Part shown: positions 1 through 6,424 of the stretch, piece after piece
Numbering within the stretch: position 1 is the first letter of the stretch
Layout of the letters: every line of letters begins with the position of its first letter
From: Methanolinea sp. UBA477
GTDB lineage: Archaea > Halobacteriota > Methanomicrobia > Methanomicrobiales > Methanospirillaceae
DNA: 20,438 nt
Assembly (NCBI GenBank): GCA_002509485.1
Contig: DAWO01000018.1
Location: 1-20,438, forward strand
Direction: 5' to 3'
Program-made: the position numbers and the translations under genes
Notes under the pieces: generated by a model
What the model was told of the DNA's origin: nothing
The model's database searches: none
What the model saw: the letters and a program-made list of their open reading frames with translations, nothing else

Positions 1-2
1 GA

Positions 3-425
3 TTGATCATCACGGCGATTATCATTGCAGGCACGGTCATCCTTCTCAAGGTGTCGGTGGCGGTTCCCCTTGTCTGGTGCGTGGCAACTCTCCTGGGCGC
101 CATAACGTTCGCGTCACTTGGTGCGCTTCTTGCATCTCCCGCATCTGAGACCCCGTCCAATATCATGATGCTCTCCAGCCTGGTCAGGTTCCCGCTCATC
201 TTCATCAGCGGTATTTTTGTCCCGCTCTCTTCCCTTGGCGGCGTGGGTTTGTATCTCGCCACCCTCTCCCCCCTCACCTACCTTGTCGATATCTTCTCGT
301 TCGGTATGCACGGGTACTCAGTCTTCAATCCCGTGACTGACTGTATCGTTCTCTTTGCATGGACTTTGGCGCTCCTCATGGTGAGCAGGACCGTCCAGCG
401 ACGGAACCTGACAAAGGGTCTTTGA
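3..425 (+). CDS. ABC-2 type transporter permease, C-terminal part
   Basis: The frame is open from the window edge, so the N-terminus lies outside. About 140 residues remain, with four hydrophobic segments. The stretch FPLIFISGIFVPLSSL followed by a 'LSPLTYLVD' turn is typical of the last part of ABC-2 permeases of the NodJ / daunorubicin-resistance type, where a re-entrant loop precedes the final membrane helix. The protein would be the membrane half of an exporter whose ATPase is probably encoded upstream. The substrate cannot be told. The apparent TTG at the edge is not a credible start. The C-terminus (RRNLTKGL, positively charged) is normal for a cytoplasmic tail. Confidence 0.85.
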   Translation: MIITAIIIAGTVILLKVSVAVPLVWCVATLLGAITFASLGALLASPASETPSNIMMLSSLVRFPLIFISGIFVPLSSLGGVGLYLATLSPLTYLVDIFSFGMHGYSVFNPVTDCIVLFAWTLALLMVSRTVQRRNLTKGL

Positions 426-465
426 CGTGTATTGAGCTGGAGGGAAAACGGGAATAGATTTGGAA

Positions 466-603
466 ATGTGCATTGATGCAGGCATTTTATACAAAATTCG
501 CCACCTTCTGGAAGGCGACCCTGAAATTGTAAATGAAAAATGCCTCCTCGCTGTTTTGTGTGGGGAGACTGAATCGGATTGTTATCTTACATACCAATTG
601 TAG
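466..603 (+). CDS. Possible small protein, 45 aa, unknown
   Basis: ATG at 466 opens a 45-codon frame ending in TAG at 601-603. The product starts MCIDAGILYKIRHLLEG and contains four cysteines and a GDPEIVNEK stretch. Its composition looks protein-like, with acidic and hydrophobic residues in helix-like spacing and few rare residues. The ribosome-binding site is poor: only GGAA directly before the ATG, with a better GGAGGG about 20 bp upstream. No family is recognised. It may be real, a remnant, or chance. An ORF of 45 codons in A/T-richer DNA is not improbable. Confidence 0.3.
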   Translation: MCIDAGILYKIRHLLEGDPEIVNEKCLLAVLCGETESDCYLTYQL

Positions 604-708
604 TCATTCACAACCGCCGCCGGGGCGTCCTCACATAACTCATACCCAATTGCTAAAATTTTGATTGTGAATCAGCCTCGCGGTATTTTTTCGGGCGGCG
701 GCGTGGCA

Positions 709-800
709 TCGCACATGGAGGTGTGGGAGCAGATCGCCCCCAAAAAAGTGTATCCGGTTCATCAATCCCACCCTCACCAGGTAGCGAAGAGCCTGAAAAA
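709..800 (-). repeat. Dispersed repeat, copy 1 (3' of rbcL)
   Basis: Read on the minus strand, this segment matches 20175-20265 on the plus strand. An identical 20-bp core lies at 749-768, and there are further identical blocks such as CTACCTGGTG and CCATGTGCGA. By eye roughly four fifths of positions agree over about 90 bp. It begins 28 bp after the rbcL stop and has the same orientation as rbcL. It can be read in one frame as ...GLMNRIHF..., but has no start or family, so it is better treated as a non-coding repeat. Confidence 0.75.
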
Positions 801-827
801 TGGATTGGTTCTGACGTGGACAATATC

Positions 828-2120
828 TCATTTCGGGTGATACCGCCCCCATTTCTCAAGGGCTGCATCGAGTTCCGGGGCCCGATTTGCCTTCTCTTCC
901 AGTGTGACACCGTCTGTCCATGCCTCGATTGCCTGCATGGTGGCGACAGCTCCGTCCCTTGTTCCGTTCGGATGGCCATGGATTCCACCGCTGACCAGGA
1001 GGACGAGCTCTGTTCCATAGATGTCGAGCACATCTGGCACGAGTCCGGGGTGGAGGCCTCCGGAAGAGACAGGAAATGCATTCCTGATATCACCCCAGTT
1101 CTGGTCAAGCCCTAACCGGCCCTTCCCGTGCACCACCTTCTCCCGCAATATATCGGCAATCATTGCGATCTCTTCCCTGGAACCTTCAAGTTTGCCGACC
1201 ACCGTGCCGGAATGGATCTGGCTTACCCCGACAAGCCGCATGATCTTTGCCAGGAACTGCATCGTTATACCGTGCCGGGGATTCCGGTCAAATGCGGCAT
1301 GCATGGCCCGGTGGGCATGGATGGCCAGCCCAAGGTCGGTACAGTAATCACGCATGGTCATCACCCCTGCTGTGCCGCAGACCACCACATCGATCATGGC
1401 GTAATTCCACCCGTACTCTGCGAGTAAATCTGCCCGTTTCTTCATCGTCTCGGTATCGGCCGTGATATTGATGAGAGCAGATTTCTTCTCGCCTGTCAGC
1501 TGCTCGGCACGGTCCCGCATCCCGGCCATAATCCTCACCCTGTCCTCGAACCGATTGAAGGGGACCGATGTGAGGTTTTCATCGTCCTTCACAAAATCAA
1601 AACCGCCCATCCAGGTCTCGAACCCCACCTTTGCATGCTCCTCTGCGTTGAAGCCAATCTTTGGTTTCGGAACGGCTCCTGTCAGTGGGCGACCCGATAC
1701 CTTCATCATCTTCCGGATGCCGTCGTTTCCGAAGGCGGGTCCCTTGAAATGGGCGAGGTAACCCGGGGACAGGGTGGCATCGATCAGCCGGAGATTTTTG
1801 ATCGCCTTCATCCCGAATATATTGCCGGCGATCCCTGAGAGCAACTGCACTGCGTTGCCCTCTTCCCAGAGTTCCAGTGGATAGGAGATTTTTACGTAAT
1901 TCTCTTCCAGATCGAATACCGTAGCCTGGAGATCACGCATCCTGTCAGGCAGCGAATAAAGCGTAGTCCAGGTTCCTGTCGAGCTCTCCGAGGCGATCCT
2001 CCCTGCAGCCTCCTCCCGGGTGATACCTTCATCGGGCTCGAAATAGAAGAGACAGATTATCTCATCCTTCTCCGGCTGATAGCCCGGGTCAACAAAATCC
2101 ATATACCAGTCTGTAGCCAT
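828..2120 (-). CDS. rbcL: Ribulose-bisphosphate carboxylase, archaeal form III
   Basis: A 430-residue RuBisCO large chain, the usual length for form III. Catalytic features are present: TGAVPKPK (K152, equivalent to spinach K175), FVKDDEN (K178, the carbamylated lysine, with D180 and E181 as Mg ligands), HAHRAMH (H270/R271), IHSGTVVGKLEG (H303, loop-6 K310) and SGGIHG. The enzyme fixes CO2 on ribulose-1,5-bisphosphate. In archaea it is known from AMP/nucleoside salvage, and in some Methanomicrobiales from a reductive hexulose-phosphate route; no partner enzymes are in this window. The frame stays open to 2336, but ATG 2120 is preferred because MATDWYMDFVDPGY aligns with family N-termini, a TATA-like box lies about 31 bp upstream, and a longer form would overlap the preceding gene. 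Confidence 0.95.
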   Translation of the reverse strand: MATDWYMDFVDPGYQPEKDEIICLFYFEPDEGITREEAAGRIASESSTGTWTTLYSLPDRMRDLQATVFDLEENYVKISYPLELWEEGNAVQLLSGIAGNIFGMKAIKNLRLIDATLSPGYLAHFKGPAFGNDGIRKMMKVSGRPLTGAVPKPKIGFNAEEHAKVGFETWMGGFDFVKDDENLTSVPFNRFEDRVRIMAGMRDRAEQLTGEKKSALINITADTETMKKRADLLAEYGWNYAMIDVVVCGTAGVMTMRDYCTDLGLAIHAHRAMHAAFDRNPRHGITMQFLAKIMRLVGVSQIHSGTVVGKLEGSREEIAMIADILREKVVHGKGRLGLDQNWGDIRNAFPVSSGGLHPGLVPDVLDIYGTELVLLVSGGIHGHPNGTRDGAVATMQAIEAWTDGVTLEEKANRAPELDAALEKWGRYHPK

Positions 2121-2145
2121 TGTCACGTGCCTGTATGAGACGATA

Positions 2146-2158
2146 CCATATATTTTTG
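2146..2158 (-). promoter_or_regulatory. TATA-like promoter of rbcL
   Basis: On the minus strand the sequence reads CAAAAATATATGG, with its centre about 31 bp before the ATG at 2120. In archaea transcription starts about 25-27 bp after the TATA centre, so the transcript would have only a few leader bases. No clear Shine-Dalgarno sequence precedes the ATG, which fits a leaderless mRNA. Confidence 0.55.
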
Positions 2159-2229
2159 TAGGCCGTAACAATCCCGGTTCGGTCTGATCCACAACGATTG
2201 TCGGGTTCCATACATCATTCAATGACTTT

Positions 2230-2487
2230 TTAGTCAAAAACGGTCCTGTAAAGTGCCTCCATCGCAGACCGTGCAGCTCTTTCGCTGTTTTCCTGGACCG
2301 GGAGAATGAATTCGGGGTTTTTGGGAGGGAGCTCACCTCTCTTTACCGTTCTTTCCGGGAGATTATACACCGTATCCTCGATCTGGACGATGCCCGGGGC
2401 GAGGATGAAGGCCCTCATCGGGGGCATCCTGTAGGGGAGCCAGGGATTTGTCACAGCAATCACCATTAACCCGATCTCATCCAGCAT
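2230..2487 (-). CDS. Small conserved-looking protein upstream of rbcL, 85 aa
   Basis: The ATG at 2487 has a good ribosome-binding site (GAAGGA, 6 bp upstream). The product is soluble, without a membrane segment or cysteine pairs. It contains a proline-rich stretch (NPWLPYRMPPMRAF), a beta-like middle (APGIVQIEDTVYNLPERTV) and a helical C-terminal end (ENSERAARSAMEALY). I recognise no family. It lies 109 bp upstream of rbcL on the same strand and may be co-transcribed, although rbcL also has its own promoter-like box. The RBS and composition support a real gene; the function is unknown. Confidence 0.6.
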   Translation of the reverse strand: MLDEIGLMVIAVTNPWLPYRMPPMRAFILAPGIVQIEDTVYNLPERTVKRGELPPKNPEFILPVQENSERAARSAMEALYRTVFD

Positions 2488-2513
2488 ATTATATCCTTCG
2501 CAGGGGAGCGGTT

Positions 2514-2525
2514 GGGATGCATCCC
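2514..2525. promoter_or_regulatory. Perfect palindrome GGGATGCATCCC
   Basis: A 12-bp perfect palindrome 27 bp upstream of the start codon at 2487. The position fits an operator for the small gene and possibly rbcL. No second copy was noticed in the window, so a regulatory role is only a possibility. Confidence 0.25.
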
Positions 2526-2737
2526 GGCAGAGTGCTTTTCAGATGCATGATGGTTCATGGTGGCTGGAGAACCTTCACCGACAAAAAATCCGCTCTTTGT
2601 AAAAATTGAGGGAAAAACTGGAGATATTGGCTCACAAACGGGTGTTTGTATTCAATGGTGTGCCCTGTAAAAAACCGGAGGCGAAACGCACTCCCGCATG
2701 GATCACGAATGAACAGGAAGACAATCTTTTCATTGAC

Positions 2738-2788
2738 CACAGGAGATTCCCGATGGCGGGTCCATCCTGGAAAATTTAATCTCCTGTG
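2738..2788. repeat. 11-bp inverted repeat with nested hairpin
   Basis: The arms CACAGGAGATT (2738-2748) and AATCTCCTGTG (2778-2788) are perfectly complementary. The 29-nt loop holds a second short stem, GATGG/CCATC (2752-2756, 2762-2766). It ends about 48 bp before the TPR gene start and could be a leader structure or a protein-binding site. No T-tract follows on either strand, so it does not look like a terminator. Confidence 0.45.
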
Positions 2789-2836
2789 ATCCGGATAGGT
2801 ATTCTCCGATAACTTTTGGGGAGGCACCCGACGGTC

Positions 2837-3739
2837 TTGAAGATCCTGGAGGGCATATTAGGCACCGGGCGGAAGAAGCCGGACCTGCATCACGGCGAGG
2901 ATCTCCTCTTTTCAGGCAGACACCAGGAGGCAATCCTGTTTTTCAAGCGCGTGCTGGAAGATGATCCACAGAATATCCATGCATTGTCAGGCATCGCGTT
3001 CTCCCTGGAGCACCTTGAGAGAGAAGAAGACGCCATTGTGGTTTACCGCCGGATACTCTCTATCGATGCAGATAATTCCGATGCCGTGCTGGGAATGGCA
3101 GTCTGTCTCGAAAAGACCGGACGGTTCGAAGACGCACTCTCCTGGTACGAGAGAGATCTCAAGAAAAATCCGGGCGCCCCGGATGTCCTCGTCGGAATCG
3201 GCCGCTGTTGCTTTGAATTGAAACGATACCAGGACGCTTTACAAAACTTTGAATCTGCACTCAGGTTGAATCACGATTACCTGGATGCGTGGATAGGGAA
3301 AGGGAATACCCTCTTTCACATGGCCAGGTACGAGGATGCTGCACAGTGTTTTGGAAAGATTCTTGAGCTTCACCACGAGGATGCCGCGACATGGGTGGCG
3401 CTTGGAAGGTGCATGAGCCACATGGGGAGATTCGAGCAGGCCATCACCTGCTTTGAGAAGGCGACGGAACTCGACCCCGGGAATGTGGCGGCCTGGTTTG
3501 AGAAGGGGCTCTGTCTTGCAGGATGGAGGCGGAACACGGAGGCGATTCGTGCATATGATCGTGTCCTGGATATCGATCCGACATGCGGGGCCGCGTATTA
3601 TGAGAGGGGATACAGCCTGGAGATCCTTGGACGAGAGGCGGAGGCGGCGAAATGCTATGAAAAAGCGCGCCTGCGGGGGTATTTATCAGCCCAGAGCAGG
3701 GTGCGCTACCATTTTATCAATGGATACTCGTTCTACTAG
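2837..3739 (+). CDS. Tetratricopeptide-repeat protein, eight TPRs
   Basis: About 300 residues composed almost entirely of 34-residue TPR units. Eight can be read, each with the A/G at position 8 and A at position 20 that define TPR helices, for example GNTLFHMARYEDAAQCFGKI and GRCMSHMGRFEQAITCFEKA. Seven are perfectly spaced at 34 residues, and the last is followed by a short basic tail. No signal peptide or membrane segment is seen, so the protein is probably a cytoplasmic scaffold for protein-protein contacts. TTG at 2837 is the chosen start because GGGGAGG (2818-2824) can serve as its Shine-Dalgarno sequence; a TTG at 2816 in the same frame would place the RBS inside the gene. Partners are unknown; TPR proteins are very common in methanogens. 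Confidence 0.9.
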   Translation: MKILEGILGTGRKKPDLHHGEDLLFSGRHQEAILFFKRVLEDDPQNIHALSGIAFSLEHLEREEDAIVVYRRILSIDADNSDAVLGMAVCLEKTGRFEDALSWYERDLKKNPGAPDVLVGIGRCCFELKRYQDALQNFESALRLNHDYLDAWIGKGNTLFHMARYEDAAQCFGKILELHHEDAATWVALGRCMSHMGRFEQAITCFEKATELDPGNVAAWFEKGLCLAGWRRNTEAIRAYDRVLDIDPTCGAAYYERGYSLEILGREAEAAKCYEKARLRGYLSAQSRVRYHFINGYSFY

Positions 3740-3853
3740 GGAGATCTCTCCCTGGAATCTGTCTTTTGAGAAAGAGACCTACATCTGTATGTCGGCATGG
3801 AGCCTAATCATCTGATAAACAGGTATTTCGAGTGCCATGCCGAGGTATCCTTC

Positions 3854-4258
3854 ATGGTCAGGCTCACCAACGAGATGATAGAAACATTCAAATCTGCAAA
3901 GACTTTCCCGCTTGCCACAGCTTCAAAGGATGGTGATCCAAACGTTGCTCCCATGGGAGCGGTGTTTCTCATCGATCCTGAGACGATCTGGATAGGAAAC
4001 CAGTTCATGAAGACGACGATACAAAATGTCGAAGAAAACCCCAGGGCGTCCCTGTACGTCTGGGGTCCGGGCATAAAAGGTTGTTACAAGATAAAGGGAG
4101 ACGTGACGGTTGAATCCTCGGGGGAGGACTACGAGAAGATGAAGGATATGGTTCACAGGGTAAATCCACATCTCCACTGCAGATCCCTCCTGATCATGAA
4201 GATTACCGGAGCCTACGACTGCAAACCAGGACCCGGCGCAGGGAAACAACTTGTTTAA
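3854..4258 (+). CDS. PPOX-type flavin-binding protein, 134 aa
   Basis: The protein belongs to the pyridoxamine 5'-phosphate oxidase-like split-barrel family, which binds FMN, F420 or heme. Seen in the sequence: the N-terminal beta-hairpin PLATASKDGDPNVAPMG (residues 19-35), the IWIGNQFMKTTIQNV segment that follows the second strand, then ENPRASLYVW, matching the usual order. At 134 residues it is normal for the small archaeal members. ATG 3854 is preferred over an upstream in-frame ATG at 3797 because GAGGT lies 7 bp before it and family homology starts there. The substrate is unknown. A second start-like TTG overlaps its stop, but the next gene appears to begin 200 bp later. Confidence 0.85.
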   Translation: MVRLTNEMIETFKSAKTFPLATASKDGDPNVAPMGAVFLIDPETIWIGNQFMKTTIQNVEENPRASLYVWGPGIKGCYKIKGDVTVESSGEDYEKMKDMVHRVNPHLHCRSLLIMKITGAYDCKPGPGAGKQLV

Positions 4259-4454
4259 GAAGATTCCCGCACTCCTTTTTTCACACCTGATGACAGTGCC
4301 CATGAAAGCCCCGGATTCTGCCAGGCCACAGCTGCCCGTTTCCGTATCCAAAACGGAGTACATATCTACCATTCGTTCCTTTATGAGATTTTTGAGGATA
4401 ATTATGGGACTCCTTCGCCTGGAAGAGATCTTTTCACAACAGCAGGAGGTCAGC

Positions 4455-5090
4455 ATGAAATCTGCGATCATGCGCCTGGTCATACCGGTTAGCCTGGCGT
4501 TTTTCTATTATTCCTGGTGTGTTCTCATTCTCCCCCTCAACGCCGCACTGATCCTTGGGGGGCTGATGATCACCTATTATATTCCTCCCGCAGGAAAAGA
4601 GTCGATTATCCCTATCGGGATTGCACTTGGAATCCCCTGGTGGCTCATGGCAACCTCGCTGGCAGTCCTTGACGTGCTCACCGCACTCTTCGTCATCCTC
4701 AACTTCGCAATAGTGCTCCGTGTCCCGATGCTCGGTGCCTGGATCTCCCGTTTCGTGGGATCGGGGGAGGCGTTCATGGCAAAGAGGCCCTGGCTTTCCC
4801 GCTGGCGTCTCCTTGGGGTCGCGTTCTTTGTCTGGCTGCCCCTGCAGGGAACCGGTGGCGTGGGGGCAGTACTCGTCGGGAAGATGGTGGGTCTTTCATC
4901 CCGGCAGATCCTGCTTGCGATCGGTATCGGTGCATCCGCCGAGTGCATCATGTTTGCCGTCGGGTTCGAGCTCATCTGGAGGCTGCTGCTTGCAAATCTC
5001 TATCTCGGGCTTGCGGCAGTTCTGGCAGTGATTGCTGCAGTCATCATTCTTCACCTCATCTTCAGGAACAGGGCAGGTACTCCGGATTAG
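4455..5090 (+). CDS. Small multidrug-export-like membrane protein (1)
   Basis: A 211-residue integral membrane protein with about five hydrophobic segments. The stretch PPAGKESIIPIGIALG (about residues 44-59) after the second segment and LPLQGTGGVGAVLVGKMVG (about 128-146) are hallmarks of the 'putative small multi-drug export' family (PF06695). The two GxG-rich, proline-containing re-entrant motifs suggest a DedA-like transport fold, but the substrate has not been established for this family. ATG 4455 is chosen for its strong AGGAGGT site four bases upstream; the frame is open back to 4251 but that part is not hydrophobic and has no RBS. A relative of similar layout is encoded at 18516-19139. 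Confidence 0.75.
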   Translation: MKSAIMRLVIPVSLAFFYYSWCVLILPLNAALILGGLMITYYIPPAGKESIIPIGIALGIPWWLMATSLAVLDVLTALFVILNFAIVLRVPMLGAWISRFVGSGEAFMAKRPWLSRWRLLGVAFFVWLPLQGTGGVGAVLVGKMVGLSSRQILLAIGIGASAECIMFAVGFELIWRLLLANLYLGLAAVLAVIAAVIILHLIFRNRAGTPD

Positions 5091-5217
5091 AGACCGGGTA
5101 GAACCAAGGAGGCTGATAGTATCCCCCTGGATCGCCAGTATGGCAAAAATGCGGGTTTCCCGGAGTTTTCTCCCCCACTTTAGAGGAAGTTTCTGACCGT
5201 GAATTTTGGGGTGATGT

Positions 5218-5409
5218 TCACTCGTACGTGAAGATCTCTTCGATGTTTACCCCAAAGTAACGGGCAATCCTGAAGGCGAGCTCGAGCGATGGATCATACT
5301 TTCCCTTCTCGATGGCGAGAACGGTCTGGCGGGTGACGCCAAGTTCAGTGGCAAGGCCCTCCTGCGTGAGGTCGTGCATCGCCCGGTAGACCTTGATCTT
5401 ATTCTTCAT
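5218..5409 (-). CDS. XRE-family helix-turn-helix regulator, 63 aa
   Basis: A minimal DNA-binding protein consisting of one Cro/C1-type HTH. LTQEGLATELGVTRQTVLAIEKGKYDPSL (in pieces, residues about 14-42) is the textbook motif, with Q15, G24, V25, Q29, E34 and K35 in the usual places. It matches the small archaeal/bacterial YozG-like regulators. Its ATG (5409) lies inside the last codons of the upstream gene, so the two overlap by 11 bp and should be translationally coupled. The longer frame to 5460 only reads the upstream gene out of phase. Such regulators are often encoded beside the DUF2178 membrane protein found here; the pair may autoregulate through the site at 5948-5957. Confidence 0.92.
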   Translation of the reverse strand: MKNKIKVYRAMHDLTQEGLATELGVTRQTVLAIEKGKYDPSLELAFRIARYFGVNIEEIFTYE

Positions 5410-5923
5410 CGGTCTCCCACTCACCGTACTTACGGGCATAGTAGACCCGAAACCCGACATAAAGGAAGAACATCAGGAAGAGAAGTGCCAGTTGCATGTA
5501 ACCGAAATATCCAAGCCGGATCAGTCCATCATCCGGAATATCCCTGGCCGCGTGAGTTGCCTCCGCCACTCCTTCCGGCAGGCTCATGCTCGCATTAAAC
5601 CCACCTGGTTCGCCTTTTAGGGGCGGCGGGTGTGGAAATCGCGGTGCTCCGAATCCAATGACGGCCCCGCCAAGGCTCATCGCAAAAAAGATCACCCAGA
5701 ACACCATGAATGTCGCCATTCCCGCCTTCTGGTTGATGAGCGCTGACCGTTCATCGCTTCGCCGATCCGCAATCAGGCGCTGTGCTGCATAGAGTATGAG
5801 AACCCCGGCAATGAACCCGACCGAAATCAGCATCGGCTTCAAGAACTCCACCGACAGGTAGAAGAGACCGACTTCTACCAGTCCGACAATCCCGGCGAGA
5901 ATATAGAAGGAATTTTGTTTCAT
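5399..5923 (-). CDS. DUF2178-type membrane protein, 174 aa
   Basis: Four hydrophobic segments are visible: residues about 7-24, 30-47, 70-90 and 140-157. Between the second and third lies a charged loop RLIADRRSDERSALINQKA, whose DERxxxIxxKA pattern is characteristic of DUF2178 membrane proteins. The loop after segment three is proline-rich (RFPHPPPLKG). It precedes the XRE regulator and overlaps it by 11 bp. The function is unknown; the conserved pairing with a small XRE regulator suggests a membrane-linked sensory or stress module. The ATG at 5923 is about 40 bp downstream of a TATA-like element. Confidence 0.8.
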   Translation of the reverse strand: MKQNSFYILAGIVGLVEVGLFYLSVEFLKPMLISVGFIAGVLILYAAQRLIADRRSDERSALINQKAGMATFMVFWVIFFAMSLGGAVIGFGAPRFPHPPPLKGEPGGFNASMSLPEGVAEATHAARDIPDDGLIRLGYFGYMQLALLFLMFFLYVGFRVYYARKYGEWETDEE

Positions 5924-5947
5924 TGTATCGTGATGTATAATATCTAA

Positions 5948-5970
5948 GACATATTGTAATATAATTATAA
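5948..5970 (-). promoter_or_regulatory. Promoter and putative operator of DUF2178-XRE pair
   Basis: On the minus strand a TATA-like TTATAATTATATT (5958-5970) is followed directly by ACAATATGTC (5957-5948), about 25-34 bp upstream of the start codon. The junction forms a near-palindrome ATATTgtAATAT (5951-5962). The same 10-bp word directly follows the TATA-like box of the divergent promoter. Such a place, between TATA box and start site, suits a repressor, plausibly the XRE protein of this operon. Confidence 0.45.
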
Positions 5971-6137
5971 CTCATGCCAAAGATCCCTCTTCAGTTTTTT
6001 GGCAATTCACCAGCTGATATCCTTTTTCCATCTCACCCGTGCAGCCTTTTATGACTGCGATGTTGCAAGATCCCGATCTGCAATCATGGAGTATCATCGG
6101 AGGATGCCTCCAATGTAAATGTCAGCCCACTAATAGT

Positions 6138-6159
6138 AAAGTATATTTAACAATATGTC
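6138..6159 (+). promoter_or_regulatory. Promoter and putative operator toward VTC-DUF4956
   Basis: The TATA-like element AAAGTATATTTA (6138-6149) is followed without a gap by ACAATATGTC (6150-6159), the same word and same relative position as in the divergent DUF2178 promoter. A related word, CATTGTCATATG, lies at 6166-6177. Transcription would start near 6170, well upstream of the VTC frame. Confidence 0.45.
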
Positions 6160-6202
6160 AAACTACATTGTCATATGCACCCAATAGCACTTCACAGCAG
6201 AC

Positions 6203-6424
6203 ATGACACCTCCAGGACAATATCAGGGAATCCTGCCGGTGGCGTCTGCACCAGAGAGTGGAATTATACTACCAGGATGTACCGACGGGGTCCGCCCAAA
6301 CGGGATCCTGATCATCCACCTGATCTCCGGCCAGGCCCCAAATACCAGTATCGTCCGCATGTCAGACACTGGGTCGATATTTCCAGGTGAACACCATGCA
6401 GAGAACTTTACCCTGCAGACCTGA
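6203..6424 (+). CDS. Uncertain ORF, 73 aa, before VTC gene
   Basis: This frame reads MTPPGQYQGILPVASAPESG... and ends LQT. Its amino-acid composition and G/C-rich third positions resemble coding DNA, but I recognise no family and see no good ribosome-binding site. It overlaps the VTC frame by 29 bp. Since the two genes downstream carry frameshifts, this could also be a fragment of a disrupted leader gene. A competing frame at 6175-6390 starts right after the predicted transcription start but has an unlikely composition. Confidence 0.25.
   Translation: MTPPGQYQGILPVASAPESGIILPGCTDGVRPNGILIIHLISGQAPNTSIVRMSDTGSIFPGEHHAENFTLQT

Larger units (their letters stand above)
426..827. other. Gene-poor interval between ABC permease and rbcL
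   Basis: This 402-bp stretch is more A/T-rich than its surroundings in the first 240 bp. It holds a possible 45-codon ORF (466-603), a small hairpin at 498-518 (arms CCTTC/GAAGG with outer TCG/CGA) lying inside that ORF, and a copy of a dispersed repeat (709-800). The genes on both sides converge on it. No RNA gene was recognised. Confidence 0.6.
2488..2836. other. Divergent intergenic region
   Basis: This 349-bp stretch separates the leftward rbcL pair from the rightward TPR gene. It holds a perfect 12-bp palindrome (2514-2525), A-rich DNA around 2580-2640, and an 11-bp inverted repeat enclosing a smaller hairpin (2738-2788). Short minus-strand frames cross it, but none has a recognisable product. 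No RNA gene was recognised. Confidence 0.6.
5924..6395. other. Divergent A/T-rich promoter region and uncertain coding stretch
   Basis: 472 bp between the DUF2178 gene (leftward) and the VTC reading frame (rightward). The outer portions carry two TATA-like promoters and a shared 10-bp word (5948-5957 and 6150-6159). From about 6175 two overlapping frames are open: one (6175-6390) gives an unnatural Arg/Pro/His-rich product, the other (6203-6424) a more protein-like but unrecognised product. The section 5975-6130 shows nothing identifiable. Confidence 0.6.

Noticed and set aside
640..852. Minus-strand ORF containing GLMNRIHF, and its plus-strand counterpart at 20028-20285
   Set aside because: The shared peptide comes from the shared DNA repeat. 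Frames are not maintained outside the core, and there is no RBS, so a DNA or RNA element explains it better than a protein.
2121..2336. N-terminal extension of RuBisCO by 72 codons
   Set aside because: It overlaps the 85-aa gene, contains the rbcL promoter-like box and has no similarity to RuBisCO N-termini, which align from ATG 2120.
2555..2827. 90-codon minus-strand frame
   Set aside because: It lies in A/T-rich DNA with no RBS, runs through the 2738-2788 inverted repeat and into the TPR gene start, and has no recognisable product.
3923..4483. 186-codon minus-strand frame
   Set aside because: It is antisense to the PPOX-type gene and the following leader; the sense frame has clear family motifs.
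6175..6390. 71-codon frame beginning right after the predicted transcription start
   Set aside because: The ATG position fits a leaderless gene, but the product is dominated by Arg, Pro and His and resembles no protein. The other frame over the same DNA looks better.
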